From positions 1 to 64,000 of the forward strand of contig JAJEAU010000001.1 of the NCBI GenBank assembly GCA_022824185.1: 64,000 nucleotides of DNA, written 5' to 3'. Source of the DNA: Dehalococcoidia bacterium (GTDB lineage Bacteria; Chloroflexota; Dehalococcoidia; Lucifugimonadales; Lucifugimonadaceae). The notes beneath the pieces are model-generated. The model saw only the letters and a program-made list of their open reading frames with translations. It ran no database searches and had not been told where the DNA came from. A program made the position numbers and the translations under genes. Each line of letters opens with the position of its first letter. Position 1 is the first letter of the stretch. Shown here piece by piece: positions 52,214 through 62,848 of this stretch.

Positions 52214-52975
52214 GTGGTGCTCCAAAAGATCAAGGCAGCAATTTCCCCCGCGTTTGAACCGTTTGGCGGATCTAGAGAAGGAGCTTTACGTTCCGAACTC
52301 GAATCCGCGCTGGCGTCGCGCTCGGGACTTGATCCCAAAGTAGTCGATGCGGTCCTCAAGGTTCCCAGAGAGGAATTCGTCTTAACCAAAGACAAACCAC
52401 GATCTCACGAGGATCGTGCACTATCGATTGGCAATGGCCAAACAATCTCGCAACCAAGCCTTGTGGCGCACATGATCTCGAGTTTGCGTTTGCCCATAGG
52501 CAATGAACGTGTCTTGGATGTAGGCTGCGGTTCGGGATACCAAGCTGCGATCCTATCGTTGCTTGCAAAGGAAGTGGTTGCTGTGGAACGGGTTCCGGAA
52601 CTATTGACGCAAGCGCGCTCCCGGTTGGCCAAATTGGGTTACTCGAACGTTTCGGTAGTGGCTGCGCCAGAAGACTGTTTGGGATTTCCCAGCGGTAGCC
52701 CGTATGACGCAATCATCGTTGGTGCCAGCGTTCCGGCGATTCCGCAGTCGCTGCTAGAACAACTCAAAGATGGCGGACGAATGGTGATCCCGGTAGGCGA
52801 GAAAAAACGACAACGCGTCGCGACGGTCGTAAAACGTGGCACCGAATTTGAGATCGAATTCGGACTGGATTGCGTGTTCGTGCCGCTCATCGGTCCGGAG
52901 GCATGGCAACCCGAGACACATCGAGGCACTTCAGAGGTATTACAGAATAGTAACGATCGGAGATTAGCACGATGA
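52214..52975 (+). CDS. pcm: protein-L-isoaspartate O-methyltransferase
   Basis: A 253-residue SAM-dependent enzyme that starts repair of isoaspartyl residues. The SAM site is VLDVGCGSGYQAAIL, preceded by the family motif IGNGQTISQPSLVAHM; later VVAVERVPELLTQAR and DAIIVGASVPAIPQSLLEQLKDGG. The start is GTG 52214 with a second GTG next. Its stop overlaps the gatB start by 4 bases (ATGA). A 40-residue N-terminal stretch is longer than in E. coli Pcm. Confidence 0.92.
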   Translation: MVLQKIKAAISPAFEPFGGSREGALRSELESALASRSGLDPKVVDAVLKVPREEFVLTKDKPRSHEDRALSIGNGQTISQPSLVAHMISSLRLPIGNERVLDVGCGSGYQAAILSLLAKEVVAVERVPELLTQARSRLAKLGYSNVSVVAAPEDCLGFPSGSPYDAIIVGASVPAIPQSLLEQLKDGGRMVIPVGEKKRQRVATVVKRGTEFEIEFGLDCVFVPLIGPEAWQPETHRGTSEVLQNSNDRRLAR

Positions 52976-54465
52976 GCACCGCCACAACCACCAAATTCGA
53001 AGCTGTAATCGGTCTAGAAACCCACGTCCAATTGAACACGACCAGCAAGATGTTCTCTTGGTCCGGGGCTACCTACCAAAAGGCGTCGCCCAACTCGCTA
53101 GTAGACCCAGTTTCAATGGCTTTGCCGGGCACACTGCCTGTAGTCAACAAACGCGCAATCGAATCTGCGATCGCAATCGGTTTGGCTTTGAACTGCGATA
53201 TCGCCGAAGTCACGAAGTTCGATCGCAAACAATACACGTATCCCGATTTGATGAAGGGGTACCAGATTTCGCAATACGACGAACCGATTTGCTTGGACGG
53301 TTGGATCGACCTCCCCACCGATGAACCCTGCCGAGTCGGCATCAACCGGGTTCACATGGAAGAGGACGTCGCTAGGCTTATCCACATCGATTCCCCGACT
53401 GGCGGTGTCATGCATTCGCTGCTCGACATCAATCGTTCAGGCGTTCCGTTGATGGAGATCGTTACCGAACCAGACCTGCGATCAACCGAACAGGTCGAGG
53501 CCTACATCACCTCCTTGCAGGCGATTGTCCGTTACCTCGGTGTCGGGACTGCAAACATGGAGGAGGGTTCGTTTCGATGCGACGCCAACATAAGCGTTCG
53601 ACCTGCCGGATCTTCGATCCTCGGTGAAAAAGTCGAAGTCAAGAACATGAACCGCATACGAGCGGTTTGCGAAGCCGTTGAATACGAAATCAGACGACAA
53701 ATAGACGCCATAGGTCGCGGCGAACGGGTTGAGCAAGAAACCCGCGGGTGGATGGATGGCGAAAAAGTAACCGTCACCCAACGATCGAAAGAAGACGCTC
53801 ACGATTATCGTTATTTCCCGGAACCAGACATACCGCCACTGCGGATCAGCAGAGACTGGGTGAGAACCATCCACTCAGGCATGCCCGAGTTGCCCTTGGC
53901 AAAAAAGAACCGCTTCATGACTGACTGGGATATGTCTGACTACGACGCATCATTGCTCGTCGACCAATTGACGTCAGCCGAGTATTTCGAGGAAGTCATG
54001 GCTACAGCGGCAGACGAATCGGCCAAGGATCAAGCGGAATTCGCCAAAGCAACCGCGAACTGGTTGAACGGAGAAATGGCCAGGTCGATGCACGAAGCTG
54101 ACTTGCAGGATATGAATCAAACGCGCGTTGATCCCGCGTCACTTGCCGTGTTGGTCAGAAAGTTCCAAAAACGCGAGATCAATAACAATGCGGCGAAGCG
54201 CGTCTTCGGTGAGATGTTCCAGAACGGTGCTGATCCCGAGGAAGTGATCCAAAGATTGGGATTGGCTGCAGTAGCAAATGTTGACGAGCTGACCCCCATC
54301 ATCGAAGAAGTCCTTGCCGCCAACGAATCTGCAGTCGCCGACTACAAATCTGGCAAGACGACGGCAATCCGGTTCTTGATGGGGCAGGTGATGAAAGCGA
54401 CACGAGGAAGAGCGGATGCGCAAGTAGTGATGGGAATGCTGGAAGAGGCGATGCGCCTAGAATGA
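52972..54465 (+). CDS. gatB: aspartyl/glutamyl-tRNA amidotransferase subunit B
   Basis: A 497-residue subunit of GatCAB, which amidates misacylated Glu-tRNA(Gln) or Asp-tRNA(Asn). Family landmarks: EAVIGLETHVQLNTTSKMFS, DPVSMALPGTLPVVNKRA, KQYTYPDLMKGYQISQYDEP, EDVARLIHID, GVPLMEIVTEPD, and DYRYFPEPDIPPL. A C-terminal YqeY-like helical tail follows. Nearby genes do not include gatA or gatC. Confidence 0.95.
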   Translation: MSTATTTKFEAVIGLETHVQLNTTSKMFSWSGATYQKASPNSLVDPVSMALPGTLPVVNKRAIESAIAIGLALNCDIAEVTKFDRKQYTYPDLMKGYQISQYDEPICLDGWIDLPTDEPCRVGINRVHMEEDVARLIHIDSPTGGVMHSLLDINRSGVPLMEIVTEPDLRSTEQVEAYITSLQAIVRYLGVGTANMEEGSFRCDANISVRPAGSSILGEKVEVKNMNRIRAVCEAVEYEIRRQIDAIGRGERVEQETRGWMDGEKVTVTQRSKEDAHDYRYFPEPDIPPLRISRDWVRTIHSGMPELPLAKKNRFMTDWDMSDYDASLLVDQLTSAEYFEEVMATAADESAKDQAEFAKATANWLNGEMARSMHEADLQDMNQTRVDPASLAVLVRKFQKREINNNAAKRVFGEMFQNGADPEEVIQRLGLAAVANVDELTPIIEEVLAANESAVADYKSGKTTAIRFLMGQVMKATRGRADAQVVMGMLEEAMRLE

Positions 54466-54513
54466 TCGATCGGTATTGGTCTACGCCCTTTGCCCTGAAT
54501 TAACCTAATAGTT

Positions 54514-54723
54514 ATGTGGTTTCAGATTACGCTCCTAGTGCTTGCCGTCGTGCTCATCGTCGTGTTGCTTCTCCAAGCACGAGGCAACAACCCGTCGGTA
54601 TTCGGTCAGGCCGAGAGCACCTTTCACGTCCGCCGAGGCGTCGAAAAACTGCTTTTCAGGGCAACGATCGTCTTGACGCTGGTTTTCGTAGCAGTCGCGA
54701 TCGCAAACGTCCGGTTCAGTTAA
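54514..54723 (+). CDS. secG: preprotein translocase subunit SecG
   Basis: A 69-residue membrane protein with two hydrophobic segments (about 2-21 and 47-66) around a short charged loop with GNNPSVFGQAESTFHVRRG. This layout and the FG(Q)-like loop are typical of SecG, which aids SecYEG export. Convergent to cysS, whose stop lies 20 bases away. Confidence 0.85.
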   Translation: MWFQITLLVLAVVLIVVLLLQARGNNPSVFGQAESTFHVRRGVEKLLFRATIVLTLVFVAVAIANVRFS

Positions 54724-54742
54724 CCCACGGGGTAGATTGCGA

Positions 54743-56110
54743 TTACACCCGGCGCCAAGTCGTGCCTTGGGGTGTGTCGGATATTTCGATACCCATCGAA
54801 ATCAGTTGGTCGCGGATCTCGTCAGCGGTCGCGAAATCACGTTCCTGACGCGCAGATTCCCGTTTCGCCAACATCGCCTCAACTTCGGCTACATCGGCAT
54901 CACCGCCCAGCTGAGGTTCCTCGAGCGTCAATCCCAAAACACCCGTCAGTTCCCGCAGCATTCCTTGTCCGTCAGCGATATCCACTCCGTTGGATTGAGC
55001 CGTGAATATCTCCCTTGTCAAGTCGAATATCGCCGCTAAAGCGCGAGGGGTGTTCAGATCGTCGTCCATGGCTTCAACGAAGCGTTGTCTCACATGGTTC
55101 GCATCGTAGCGATCACCGGCTCCGGCTCCGACATTGGTCACATTGGCCGCCTGCCGCAATCGTCGAACAGCCCGTTCTGCTGCAGCTAAATTTTCGTCGT
55201 CATAGGTAGCCGGGCTGCGGTAGTGACTCTGGAAAATCCACAATCGGATCGCATCGGCCGAATATGACTTGAGCGCATCCCGGACGGTCACGACGTTTCC
55301 AAGGGACTTCGACATCTTTTCGTCACCGGCCATGCGAAGCAGGCCGTTGTGGACCCAATAACGAGCAAACGGCACGACACTGGTCGCGGATTCTGACTGC
55401 GCCACCTCGTTCTCGTGGTGGGGGAAGACCAAATCCAAGCCTCCGCCGTGAATATCGACCTGATCTCCCAAGTAACGCCTCGCCATCGCGCTACATTCAA
55501 TATGCCAGCCAGGTCGCCCTGGACCCCAAGGACTGTCCCAATAGGGTTCCCCCGGTTTCTGAGCTTTCCAAAGCGCGAAATCTTCAGGGTTCTCTTTGAG
55601 CAGGTCTGGTTCTAGCCTCGCCAACTCGTCCATGTGGTCAATGGTCCTGCCACTCAGCTTGCCGTAGTCTTCATCCCGTCGCACCCGGTAATACACCGAA
55701 CCACCAGCTTCGTACGCGGCGCCGGATTCGACCAACTTCCCGATCAGTTCGATGATCGGTTCCATCTCCTCGGTAACGCGGGGGTGAACGTCTGCCCTTC
55801 GGACGTTGAGGCCGTCCATCGCTTCAAGAAATGTCCCGACATGCTCCTGCGTCAGGTCGTACCAACCGACGCCAGTCTCTGCAGCACGATCGATGATCTT
55901 GTCGTCAACATCCGTGAAGTTCTGCACGCGCCTGACGTTGATGCCCCGGTACTCCAGGTACGACTGCAACAGCTCAAATATCACCGTCGCCAACGCGTGA
56001 CCTAGATGCGGTTCATCGTAGGTTGTAACTCCGCAGACGTACATCCGCACCGGATCCGAAATCCGTTTGAATTCTTCTTTTTTTCTTGTGAGTGTGTTGT
56101 AGAGCTTCAT
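54743..56110 (-). CDS. cysS: cysteinyl-tRNA synthetase
   Basis: A 455-residue class I synthetase that charges tRNA(Cys). The N-terminal HIGH-like motif lies in YVCGVTTYDEPHLGHALA with the zinc Cys, ADDKIIDRAAE is the substrate loop, and further zinc ligands include WHIECSAMA and HHENE. The KMSKS loop is EKMSKSLGNVV. It is convergent with secG and sits downstream of ispDF on the same strand (79 bases apart), an order common in bacteria. Confidence 0.95.
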   Translation of the reverse strand: MKLYNTLTRKKEEFKRISDPVRMYVCGVTTYDEPHLGHALATVIFELLQSYLEYRGINVRRVQNFTDVDDKIIDRAAETGVGWYDLTQEHVGTFLEAMDGLNVRRADVHPRVTEEMEPIIELIGKLVESGAAYEAGGSVYYRVRRDEDYGKLSGRTIDHMDELARLEPDLLKENPEDFALWKAQKPGEPYWDSPWGPGRPGWHIECSAMARRYLGDQVDIHGGGLDLVFPHHENEVAQSESATSVVPFARYWVHNGLLRMAGDEKMSKSLGNVVTVRDALKSYSADAIRLWIFQSHYRSPATYDDENLAAAERAVRRLRQAANVTNVGAGAGDRYDANHVRQRFVEAMDDDLNTPRALAAIFDLTREIFTAQSNGVDIADGQGMLRELTGVLGLTLEEPQLGGDADVAEVEAMLAKRESARQERDFATADEIRDQLISMGIEISDTPQGTTWRRV

Positions 56111-56188
56111 TTCCGTTGGTGTCAGAGTAAGTCAGTCGTCAAAGACGAATCGGGTAACAAATTTCGAGAATACTACGTTTAACAGAAC

Positions 56189-57361
56189 TTACTTCGCCAA
56201 CGTCGCGATTGCTTGGGCGGCGATCCCTTCCCCACGCCCGATAGCTCCGACCTCGTCTGTCGATGTGACCTTCACATTCACTGTTGCGGCCCCAGCGCCC
56301 AGAGCATCAGCGATCCCAGCCTTGAACGCTGGAACATATCCCGCCAATCTGGGTTTTTGAGCGATAACGGTGGCATCAACGTGGACTACGCGCCAACCGC
56401 GTTCGTCTGCCTTGGCCACTGCGGATTCGACGAACATCCTACTGTCAACGCCCGAGTACGCCGGATCTTTTGACGGAAAGTTACTCCCCAAATCACCCAA
56501 TCCGACCGCCCCAAGAATGGCGCTCGACACAGCGTGCAAAAGAACATCGCCGTCAGAATGCCCTTGGAGACGTGAACCGAACTCTATGTCTGTCCCCCCA
56601 AGCCTCAAGGGGCCACCATCGACCAATCTGTGCCCGTCGAACCCGATCCCGTATCTAAATTCCGATGTTGATTCGCGATTTCCTGCAATTGCGTTCGCAA
56701 CTGAGATGTCTGATGGTGTTGTGATCTTGATGTTGTCGTTCGACCCTTCGAACACCCCTACAAGCCCTCCTGCCAACTCCACCATCGACGCATCGTCGGT
56801 AACGTCATCCGAAACGGTTTCATGCGCAGCCCTGAGCACATCGGCACGGAAGATCTGCGGTGTTTGCACCGAATGAAACACCGTTCGATCAAGAGTTTCC
56901 ATGACCAACCCGTGCTCAATTCGTTTGACCGTGTCCTTGAGTGACACAACGGGGACGGCGGCCCCTATCTTTCGAGCAACGTCCAAACCTCGCTTCAACA
57001 TCTCTCCATCGACGAATGGCCTTGCACCATCATGGATCGCCAGAAACTCCGTCTCACCGGATCCACTAGTGATTTCGTCAATCCCTGCCCTAACCGAATC
57101 TTGTCGCCTTTCGCCACCTGCAACAACTTGGATGGGTTTGGAGAAACCGCCAGTCGCGATGCGTTCCTTGAATTCGTCGATCCTCGATGATTGGGTCACG
57201 ACGACAACGCTTTGCACAAGGTTGCTTGAATCGAAAGCTCTCAGTGAGTGACTGATTACTGGCAGGCCGTTGATCGACAATTCCAATTTGTCGACACCCA
57301 TCATGCGGCTCGACGAACCTGCGGCGACAACTACAACCGACATAATCCCAACATCGCCCAT
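56189..57361 (-). CDS. ispDF: fused IspD-IspF isoprenoid (MEP pathway) enzyme
   Basis: A 390-residue fusion. The IspD half (cytidylyltransferase) begins SVVVVAAGSSSRMMGVDKL, with AIHDGARPFVDGEML and SLKDTVKR. The IspF half (cyclodiphosphate synthase) begins RYGIGFDGHRLVDGGPLRLGG, with LQGHSDGDVLLHAVSSAILGAVGLGDLGSNFP, whose His and Asp bind zinc. ATG 57361 follows AGAGGG with good spacing. Together these make early MEP pathway steps. Products feed the polyprenyl synthase and hpn genes to the right. Confidence 0.95.
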   Translation of the reverse strand: MGDVGIMSVVVVAAGSSSRMMGVDKLELSINGLPVISHSLRAFDSSNLVQSVVVVTQSSRIDEFKERIATGGFSKPIQVVAGGERRQDSVRAGIDEITSGSGETEFLAIHDGARPFVDGEMLKRGLDVARKIGAAVPVVSLKDTVKRIEHGLVMETLDRTVFHSVQTPQIFRADVLRAAHETVSDDVTDDASMVELAGGLVGVFEGSNDNIKITTPSDISVANAIAGNRESTSEFRYGIGFDGHRLVDGGPLRLGGTDIEFGSRLQGHSDGDVLLHAVSSAILGAVGLGDLGSNFPSKDPAYSGVDSRMFVESAVAKADERGWRVVHVDATVIAQKPRLAGYVPAFKAGIADALGAGAATVNVKVTSTDEVGAIGRGEGIAAQAIATLAK

Positions 57362-57455
57362 TGCGACGCCCTCTGATATGTCCGTCGTTTTCACGGCAAC
57401 CTCTCGAAACTGCAACCGTCACAATCCAGCAGTGACGACCAACACAAAATCCCGT

Positions 57456-58226
57456 TCAACCAAACGGCAGATTCAACTCGTAGATGTCTACCACCCATTC
57501 AATGCCCCAACGACAGGTATACGCCATGATCGTCAATCTGATCAGTTTCCCCGCGAACACGTACAACCAGAACTTCTTGAACGGGTACTTTAAGGCTCCC
57601 GCCGCGATGCCAGCCAAGTCAAAAAACGGGGTTGGGATCGCCGACACCACAAAAAGCGTTGCAGCGCCATTCCTCTCCATCAATTTGTGGATTCGAGGAT
57701 ACCAACGCAGCTTCGTGACCACGTTGTGTCCCGCGAAACCTGCCAAATACGCGGTAGTTTCTCCGATCGTGGCGCCGGCTGATCCAACCACTCCTATCAA
57801 TACCGGGCTGAGACCCAACGATTGCTCAGCGGCGACGCACGCTGCTAACACCCCGGGCAACGGAAGAATAATCGTGGCAGCGCCGACCAAGTTCAAATAA
57901 AACGTGGCAAGGTATCCGACATCTGTAATGTGAAGGAATCCGCCCAACCACAGCCAGATGCCGACGGCCGTGGAACCAAGAACCACGCTCCAAATTGCAG
58001 ATTGGACGCACCTAGGATGAGTAGCCAGCGTCCGGAGGGTAGAAGTACCCAATCTATTGACACCAGAACGAGCACCGCCTCCGCCCGGCGCGTCTCCGTC
58101 GTCAATGTTGGGTTCGTCTTCTGTCGATATCACGCCGTGGATACTGAAACCGAGGTTGGTAGGGGTTAATTCGGTTCCGGCACCCCTCGATTTTAACGTT
58201 GTGCGATCATCAATTAGCCACCACAT
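57456..58226 (-). CDS. VTT/DedA-family membrane protein
   Basis: A 256-residue membrane protein. The hydrophilic first 80 residues are unlike other members, and then a membrane segment (about 95-115) leads into a VTT domain with GVVGSAGATIGETTAYLAGFAG and FVVSAIPTPFFDLAGIAAGAL. DedA relatives take part in lipid flipping and envelope homeostasis. I start it at ATG 58226, which overlaps the clpC stop by 17 bases and suggests coupling. A GTG near 58130 would also give a complete membrane domain. Confidence 0.7.
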   Translation of the reverse strand: MWWLIDDRTTLKSRGAGTELTPTNLGFSIHGVISTEDEPNIDDGDAPGGGGARSGVNRLGTSTLRTLATHPRCVQSAIWSVVLGSTAVGIWLWLGGFLHITDVGYLATFYLNLVGAATIILPLPGVLAACVAAEQSLGLSPVLIGVVGSAGATIGETTAYLAGFAGHNVVTKLRWYPRIHKLMERNGAATLFVVSAIPTPFFDLAGIAAGALKYPFKKFWLYVFAGKLIRLTIMAYTCRWGIEWVVDIYELNLPFG

Positions 58227-60579
58227 AAGGCGATGAAACGGGCGATTGTTGGCATTTCGGCTCAGTGACGAACACGATCTTGCCGTCCTCAACATCCACT
58301 ACTACACCGGATCCTGCGGTCACTTCTCCTTTCAGAAGCGCCAAAGCCAGCGGAGATTCGATATGCCGTTGGATAGCTCTAGCCATCGGTCTAGCACCCA
58401 TCCACGTGTCGTAGCCTCGTTCAGCGATCCAATTTCGCGCTGCATCGGTTAGCTCGATCGTTATCTCTCGGCCCGCCAACCGATGTTCGACCTGATCGAT
58501 GAACTTCTCGACGATCTGATCGATCTCTTGCCGACCAAGCGCATCGAAAACGATTATGTCGTCGATCCTATTGAGGAATTCCGGGGAGAACCTTGATCGC
58601 AGAACCTGTTGGTGTCGTTCGGACAACTCAGACGTCTCGAACCCGTTTGGACGATCATCGTCGGTTCCCGTAACGAAACCCATACCCCGAGGGTTGCGAT
58701 CGCCCGTGCCTAAATTGCTGGTCATGATGATGATCGTGTTGGTGAAGTCAATGGTCCGACCATGGCTGTCGGTCAACCGGCCATCGTCAAAGATCTGGAG
58801 CATGCTGTCATAGATGTTGGTATGCGCCTTCTCGATTTCATCAAACAAAACCACCGAGTAAGGACGGCGACGAACAGCTTCGGTCAGTTGACCTGCGTCA
58901 TCGTAGCCGACGTAACCAGGAGGAGCGCCGATCATCCGAGATATCGAGTGGTGTTCTTCATATTCGGACATATCCAATCGGATCATGTGACTCGCATCAT
59001 CGAACAAAAACTCGGCTAATGCCTTGGCGAGTTCAGTTTTGCCGACGCCTGTTGGCCCCATGAAAAGAAACACACCGGTAGGGCGAGTCACATCCTTCAA
59101 TCCCATCCTCCCGCGACGGACGGCATCAGCCAAGGATTCAACAGCGCGATCTTGGCCTATCACTCGCTCGTGGAGCCGGTCTTCTAGCTTGAGCAGTTTC
59201 TCAACTTCGGCCTCAACCAGCTGTTCCAGAGGGACTCCGATGCGTTCGGATATCAACGCAGCAATATCCTGTTCGTCGACAATTAAGGGCAGCGCGTCGC
59301 TCGCATTGTTTTCATCATCCAAGGTCATTACGCGCGCTCGTTCGATCCGAGCTTTCGCTGCCGCTTCATCAATCAAATCCACAGCTTTGTCAGGCAGCTG
59401 TCGGTCTGTGATGTAGCGATCGCTCAGACGAGCAGCCGCGTCCAAGGCCGCAAGCGTCAGTTCCACGTTGTGGTGAGCTTCGTAGTTCTTCCGAAGAGCC
59501 TTGAGCATCTCGATAGTGGATTCTTGATCGGGCTCCTCGACCCAGATGGGTGTAAACCGTCGTTCAAGTGCCGCGTCTTTCTCAACGAAACGCCGGTATT
59601 CCTCTGGAGTCGTAGCCCCTACAACTTGAAGCTCGCCACGCGCAAGAGCCGGTTTCAGCATGTTTGCCGCATCTAGCGATCCTTCACCCCCGGTTCCTGC
59701 CCCGACGACCGAGTGGAGCTCATCGACGAACAAGATGGTCCGCCCTGCCGATGCTTGAACCTCATCGATCACCGATTTCAAACGCTCTTCGAACTCCCCG
59801 CGGAACTTCGCGCCGGCCAGAAGTACCCCGATGCTCAAGGCCAACACACGTTTCCCGCTCAACATGGGTGGAACATCATCGTCGATCAACACTTGGGCCA
59901 ACCCTTCCACGATTGCGGTCTTCCCGACTCCCGCATCGCCTATCAAAACAGGATTGTTTTTGGTGCGACGCGCGAGCGTCTGCATTACTCGACGAATTTC
60001 GTAGTCGCGGCCGACGATCGGATCGAGCTTCCCTTCGCGTGCCAACTGCGTCAGATCGGTGGTGAACTTCTGCAAAACACCGTAGGACTGTTCCGCATCG
60101 GGACTCGTCACCCTCGCGGCGCCTCTGAGCCTGTGAACTGCCACGTACACACGGTCAGCAGTGATCCCATGTGCAGTCAACACCTTCGCCAATTCACCGT
60201 CGGCTTCCTCGACGATGGCGATCAAAAGGTGGTCCATGCTCACCAAGTCGTCGCGGAAGGTTTTCCTTTGAATGGTCTGAGCTTTGCTTAACGCGTTTTG
60301 GGCCCGCGGCGTGATGTAAACCTGCCGTTGTCGGCCTATCGGTTGGCCAACGGCCATCGGCTTGGCGTCTATCAGGCGCAGAAGTTCAGCTTTAAATCCT
60401 TCTATGTCGACTTCCATGCTTTCAAGGATTCGCCTAACCGGACTATCCGAGACATCTGCCATGGCCAAAAGAACGTGCTCGACATCGAGTTGCACGTTTT
60501 TCCGCCGAACCATGTCTCGTACGGCAGCGTCGATAGCTGTTCTGGCTCCATCTGTGAAATTTTCCGGTGAGATTGTCAT
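58210..60579 (-). CDS. clpC: ClpC/ClpA-like AAA+ unfoldase
   Basis: A 789-residue protein with a Clp N-domain (about 1-140, two repeats) and two AAA+ modules. Walker A motifs read [15 protein letters not shown] and [15 protein letters not shown]; Walker B motifs are [12 protein letters not shown] and [11 protein letters not shown]. The middle helical segment is short (about residues 400-440), as in ClpC/ClpA rather than ClpB. ATG 60579 follows GAGGG by 4 bases and was chosen over the open-frame start at 60648. It works with ClpP, not encoded here. Overlaps the VTT gene. Confidence 0.92.
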   Translation of the reverse strand: MTISPENFTDGARTAIDAAVRDMVRRKNVQLDVEHVLLAMADVSDSPVRRILESMEVDIEGFKAELLRLIDAKPMAVGQPIGRQRQVYITPRAQNALSKAQTIQRKTFRDDLVSMDHLLIAIVEEADGELAKVLTAHGITADRVYVAVHRLRGAARVTSPDAEQSYGVLQKFTTDLTQLAREGKLDPIVGRDYEIRRVMQTLARRTKNNPVLIGDAGVGKTAIVEGLAQVLIDDDVPPMLSGKRVLALSIGVLLAGAKFRGEFEERLKSVIDEVQASAGRTILFVDELHSVVGAGTGGEGSLDAANMLKPALARGELQVVGATTPEEYRRFVEKDAALERRFTPIWVEEPDQESTIEMLKALRKNYEAHHNVELTLAALDAAARLSDRYITDRQLPDKAVDLIDEAAAKARIERARVMTLDDENNASDALPLIVDEQDIAALISERIGVPLEQLVEAEVEKLLKLEDRLHERVIGQDRAVESLADAVRRGRMGLKDVTRPTGVFLFMGPTGVGKTELAKALAEFLFDDASHMIRLDMSEYEEHHSISRMIGAPPGYVGYDDAGQLTEAVRRRPYSVVLFDEIEKAHTNIYDSMLQIFDDGRLTDSHGRTIDFTNTIIIMTSNLGTGDRNPRGMGFVTGTDDDRPNGFETSELSERHQQVLRSRFSPEFLNRIDDIIVFDALGRQEIDQIVEKFIDQVEHRLAGREITIELTDAARNWIAERGYDTWMGARPMARAIQRHIESPLALALLKGEVTAGSGVVVDVEDGKIVFVTEPKCQQSPVSSPYVVAN

Positions 60580-60660
60580 CCGACCCTCGGCGTAATCCAA
60601 AGTCCAATCGCTTGAAGAAAACGAGCGTGTTGATGTTGCTGTTGTCACTCAGTGTAACAC

Positions 60661-60679
60661 ATCAATCATGTTTCTTGAT
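60661..60679. promoter_or_regulatory. inverted repeat in the clpC upstream region
   Basis: ATCAA and TTGAT form a 5-bp inverted repeat separated by 9 bases (60661-60665 and 60675-60679), 82 bases upstream of clpC. It lies in the region where the clpC promoter should be. The spacing and sequence differ from the hsp20 repeat, so a common repressor is not supported. Confidence 0.4.
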
Positions 60680-60816
60680 ACGAGGCGTATCCATATTGCC
60701 GGTCTTTCTTATGCGTTTGCACACACATCACAAGCCCCACGTGACCACCCGAGTTCGCTCTCCTTAAACTCTCTAGACGGCGACAATTGATATTCTGTAA
60801 CATCGGTAAAGACGAT

Positions 60817-61869
60817 ATGCCCTCCTTAAAGGAACGCGCAGAAATACCTGCATTTTTCGCTCGCTACCAACCGTTGATCGACGATGCATTGCGCGGCGCG
60901 TTAGTCGGCAACTCGCCTTCCATCGAGGTCACACACCGTTACCACATGGGTTGGGTCGATCGCGATGGCAATGAGATTTCGGCAACCGAAGGCAAGCGCC
61001 TGCGCCCCACCATCGCGATGTTGGGCGCCGATGCGATCGGCGGCGAAATACGCCGCGCTCTGCCCGTAGCGATCGCCCTCGAATTCATACACAATTTCTC
61101 GCTGATACACGACGACATCGAAGACGGGGATAGTTTCAGGCACCATCGACCTACGATGTGGGTGGTTTGGGGCGAACCCTCAGCGATTGTCTCCGGGAAT
61201 TCGATGCTGAAAATCGCAGATCAGGTCTTGAGGGATCTTCTCGACCTCGGTGTGGAAGTTTCGACGGCGGTCATTGCGCAACGGTCGATTACCGCAGCAT
61301 ATCTGCAAATGATCGAAGGTCAGCACCTCGATATATCGTTCGAAAATCGTGACGACGTAACGATCGACGATTACCTGGCTATGATTGAACGCAAAACCGG
61401 CGCATTGATCGAGACGAGTCTGCACGTCGGAGGTTTGGTGGGGACAAATGGAGAATCCGGCACGGAGCTTACCCAAGGGTTGCGAAGACTAGGACATGAG
61501 TTCGGTCGACTGTTTCAGATCCGCGACGACATTCTGGGTGTGTGGGGTACTGACGAAACTGGTAAGCCTGTGGGCGGAGACATTCTCAACAAGAAAAAAT
61601 CGCTCCCGTCAATCCACATCTTGAGCAACGCAACCGGTGCCGCATCCGTCAAAGTAACCGAAATCTATCGCAAACCTGAACTGGACGATCGCGACCTGCA
61701 ATCCGTTCTCCAGATCATGGACGAGTTTGGTACGCACGAGTTCTGCCACGCAGTATCGGCGCAACATTGGTCTATGGCGGAGAGCATCATCGAAGAAACT
61801 GAGTTCAATCCCCTCGCCAAAGCAGATTTCCGCGAATTTGGTGAGTTTCTGGTTGAACGAAATTCTTAG
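60817..61869 (+). CDS. polyprenyl diphosphate synthase (farnesyl/geranylgeranyl type)
   Basis: A 350-residue trans-prenyl transferase. The first Asp-rich motif is HDDIEDGDSFRHHRPT and the second is RDDILGVWGTD. EGKRLRPTIAMLGADA lies near the start. It extends isoprenoid chains from IPP and DMAPP; chain length cannot be read, but its position just upstream of hpnC and hpnD suggests farnesyl diphosphate. ATG 60817 (MPSLKERAE) is the better start over the earlier one. It is 20 bases ahead of hpnC. Confidence 0.88.
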   Translation: MPSLKERAEIPAFFARYQPLIDDALRGALVGNSPSIEVTHRYHMGWVDRDGNEISATEGKRLRPTIAMLGADAIGGEIRRALPVAIALEFIHNFSLIHDDIEDGDSFRHHRPTMWVVWGEPSAIVSGNSMLKIADQVLRDLLDLGVEVSTAVIAQRSITAAYLQMIEGQHLDISFENRDDVTIDDYLAMIERKTGALIETSLHVGGLVGTNGESGTELTQGLRRLGHEFGRLFQIRDDILGVWGTDETGKPVGGDILNKKKSLPSIHILSNATGAASVKVTEIYRKPELDDRDLQSVLQIMDEFGTHEFCHAVSAQHWSMAESIIEETEFNPLAKADFREFGEFLVERNS

Positions 61870-61889
61870 GTCCCCATCCGAACCCAGAT

Positions 61890-62846
61890 ATGGATTCAGC
61901 GTTTCATTTCTCCCCAAGGAAACCCGACACCGTTGCAGCGTATGAATCCTGCCGGGAACTTGCTGCGTCCAGCTATGAGAACTTCAATGTAGGCAGTCGG
62001 TTTATCAGACGAGGATTGCGGCCACATTTCTATGCCATCTACGCGTTCTGCAGACTCGTCGACGATCTAGGCGACGAAGTCGACGAGAATCGTCTGGAGT
62101 TGCTGGATCGATGGGAGGAGGAGTTGAAGCTTTGTTACCGAGGTTCATCGCAAATCGTTTGGTTTCAGGCTTTGGAGCAAACAATCGACGAGTTCAATAT
62201 CCCCCCAGAACCATTCTTGCGATTGATCGAGGCAAACCGCCGGGATCAACACACGACGCGGCACGAAACCTTCGATTCATTGGTCGAGTATTGCACGTAC
62301 TCGGCCACCCCCGTCGGCCATCTGGTCCTCTATCTTTTTGGTCGGTTTTCCGAACAAGCGGCTGATAAGTCGGATCACACCTGCATCGCGTTGCAGCTGG
62401 CGAACTTCTGGCAAGACATCCGCCGAGATTTTCACAAAGGTCGGATCTACATTCCGCTGTCGGACATGACCGAATTTGGTGTGGAGCCTTCGACCATCGA
62501 AAACGGAGAAGCGACGCGAGAGTTCCGTGACTTGATGAGATTCGAGGTGGAACGCACTCGGGAATTGTTCCGCAAGGGCTACGGGTTGTTGGATCACCTC
62601 GAACGCGATTTTCGGTTAGAGTTCGCCGCGATCACCTCTGGGGGACTTGCGGTCTTGGACGCCATTGAGAGATTGAACTACGATACATTGAAAGCGCGGC
62701 CAACCGTGTCATCCGCTAGAAAGTTGGGCATCATGGCGAGGATCATCGCACGTAATGCCGTTGGACTTTCGCCGATCTCTGACAGCGCCTTCGAAAGCGC
62801 CGCAGGCCAGTCATCCCCAGTCTCGTCTCGGAGGAAATCCGTTTAA
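61890..62846 (+). CDS. hpnC: squalene/phytoene synthase family, HpnC-like
   Basis: A 318-residue prenyltransferase of the squalene/phytoene synthase family. The first acidic motif reads YAFCRLVDDLGDEVDEN (DxxxD) and the second is FWQDIRRDFHKGRIYIP. In the three-gene HpnCDE route, HpnD makes presqualene diphosphate, HpnC converts it to hydroxysqualene, and HpnE reduces that to squalene. The C-terminus is rich in Ser/Arg. It starts 20 bases after the polyprenyl synthase and ends 2 bases before the next gene. Confidence 0.85.
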   Translation: MDSAFHFSPRKPDTVAAYESCRELAASSYENFNVGSRFIRRGLRPHFYAIYAFCRLVDDLGDEVDENRLELLDRWEEELKLCYRGSSQIVWFQALEQTIDEFNIPPEPFLRLIEANRRDQHTTRHETFDSLVEYCTYSATPVGHLVLYLFGRFSEQAADKSDHTCIALQLANFWQDIRRDFHKGRIYIPLSDMTEFGVEPSTIENGEATREFRDLMRFEVERTRELFRKGYGLLDHLERDFRLEFAAITSGGLAVLDAIERLNYDTLKARPTVSSARKLGIMARIIARNAVGLSPISDSAFESAAGQSSPVSSRRKSV

Positions 62847-62848
62847 TC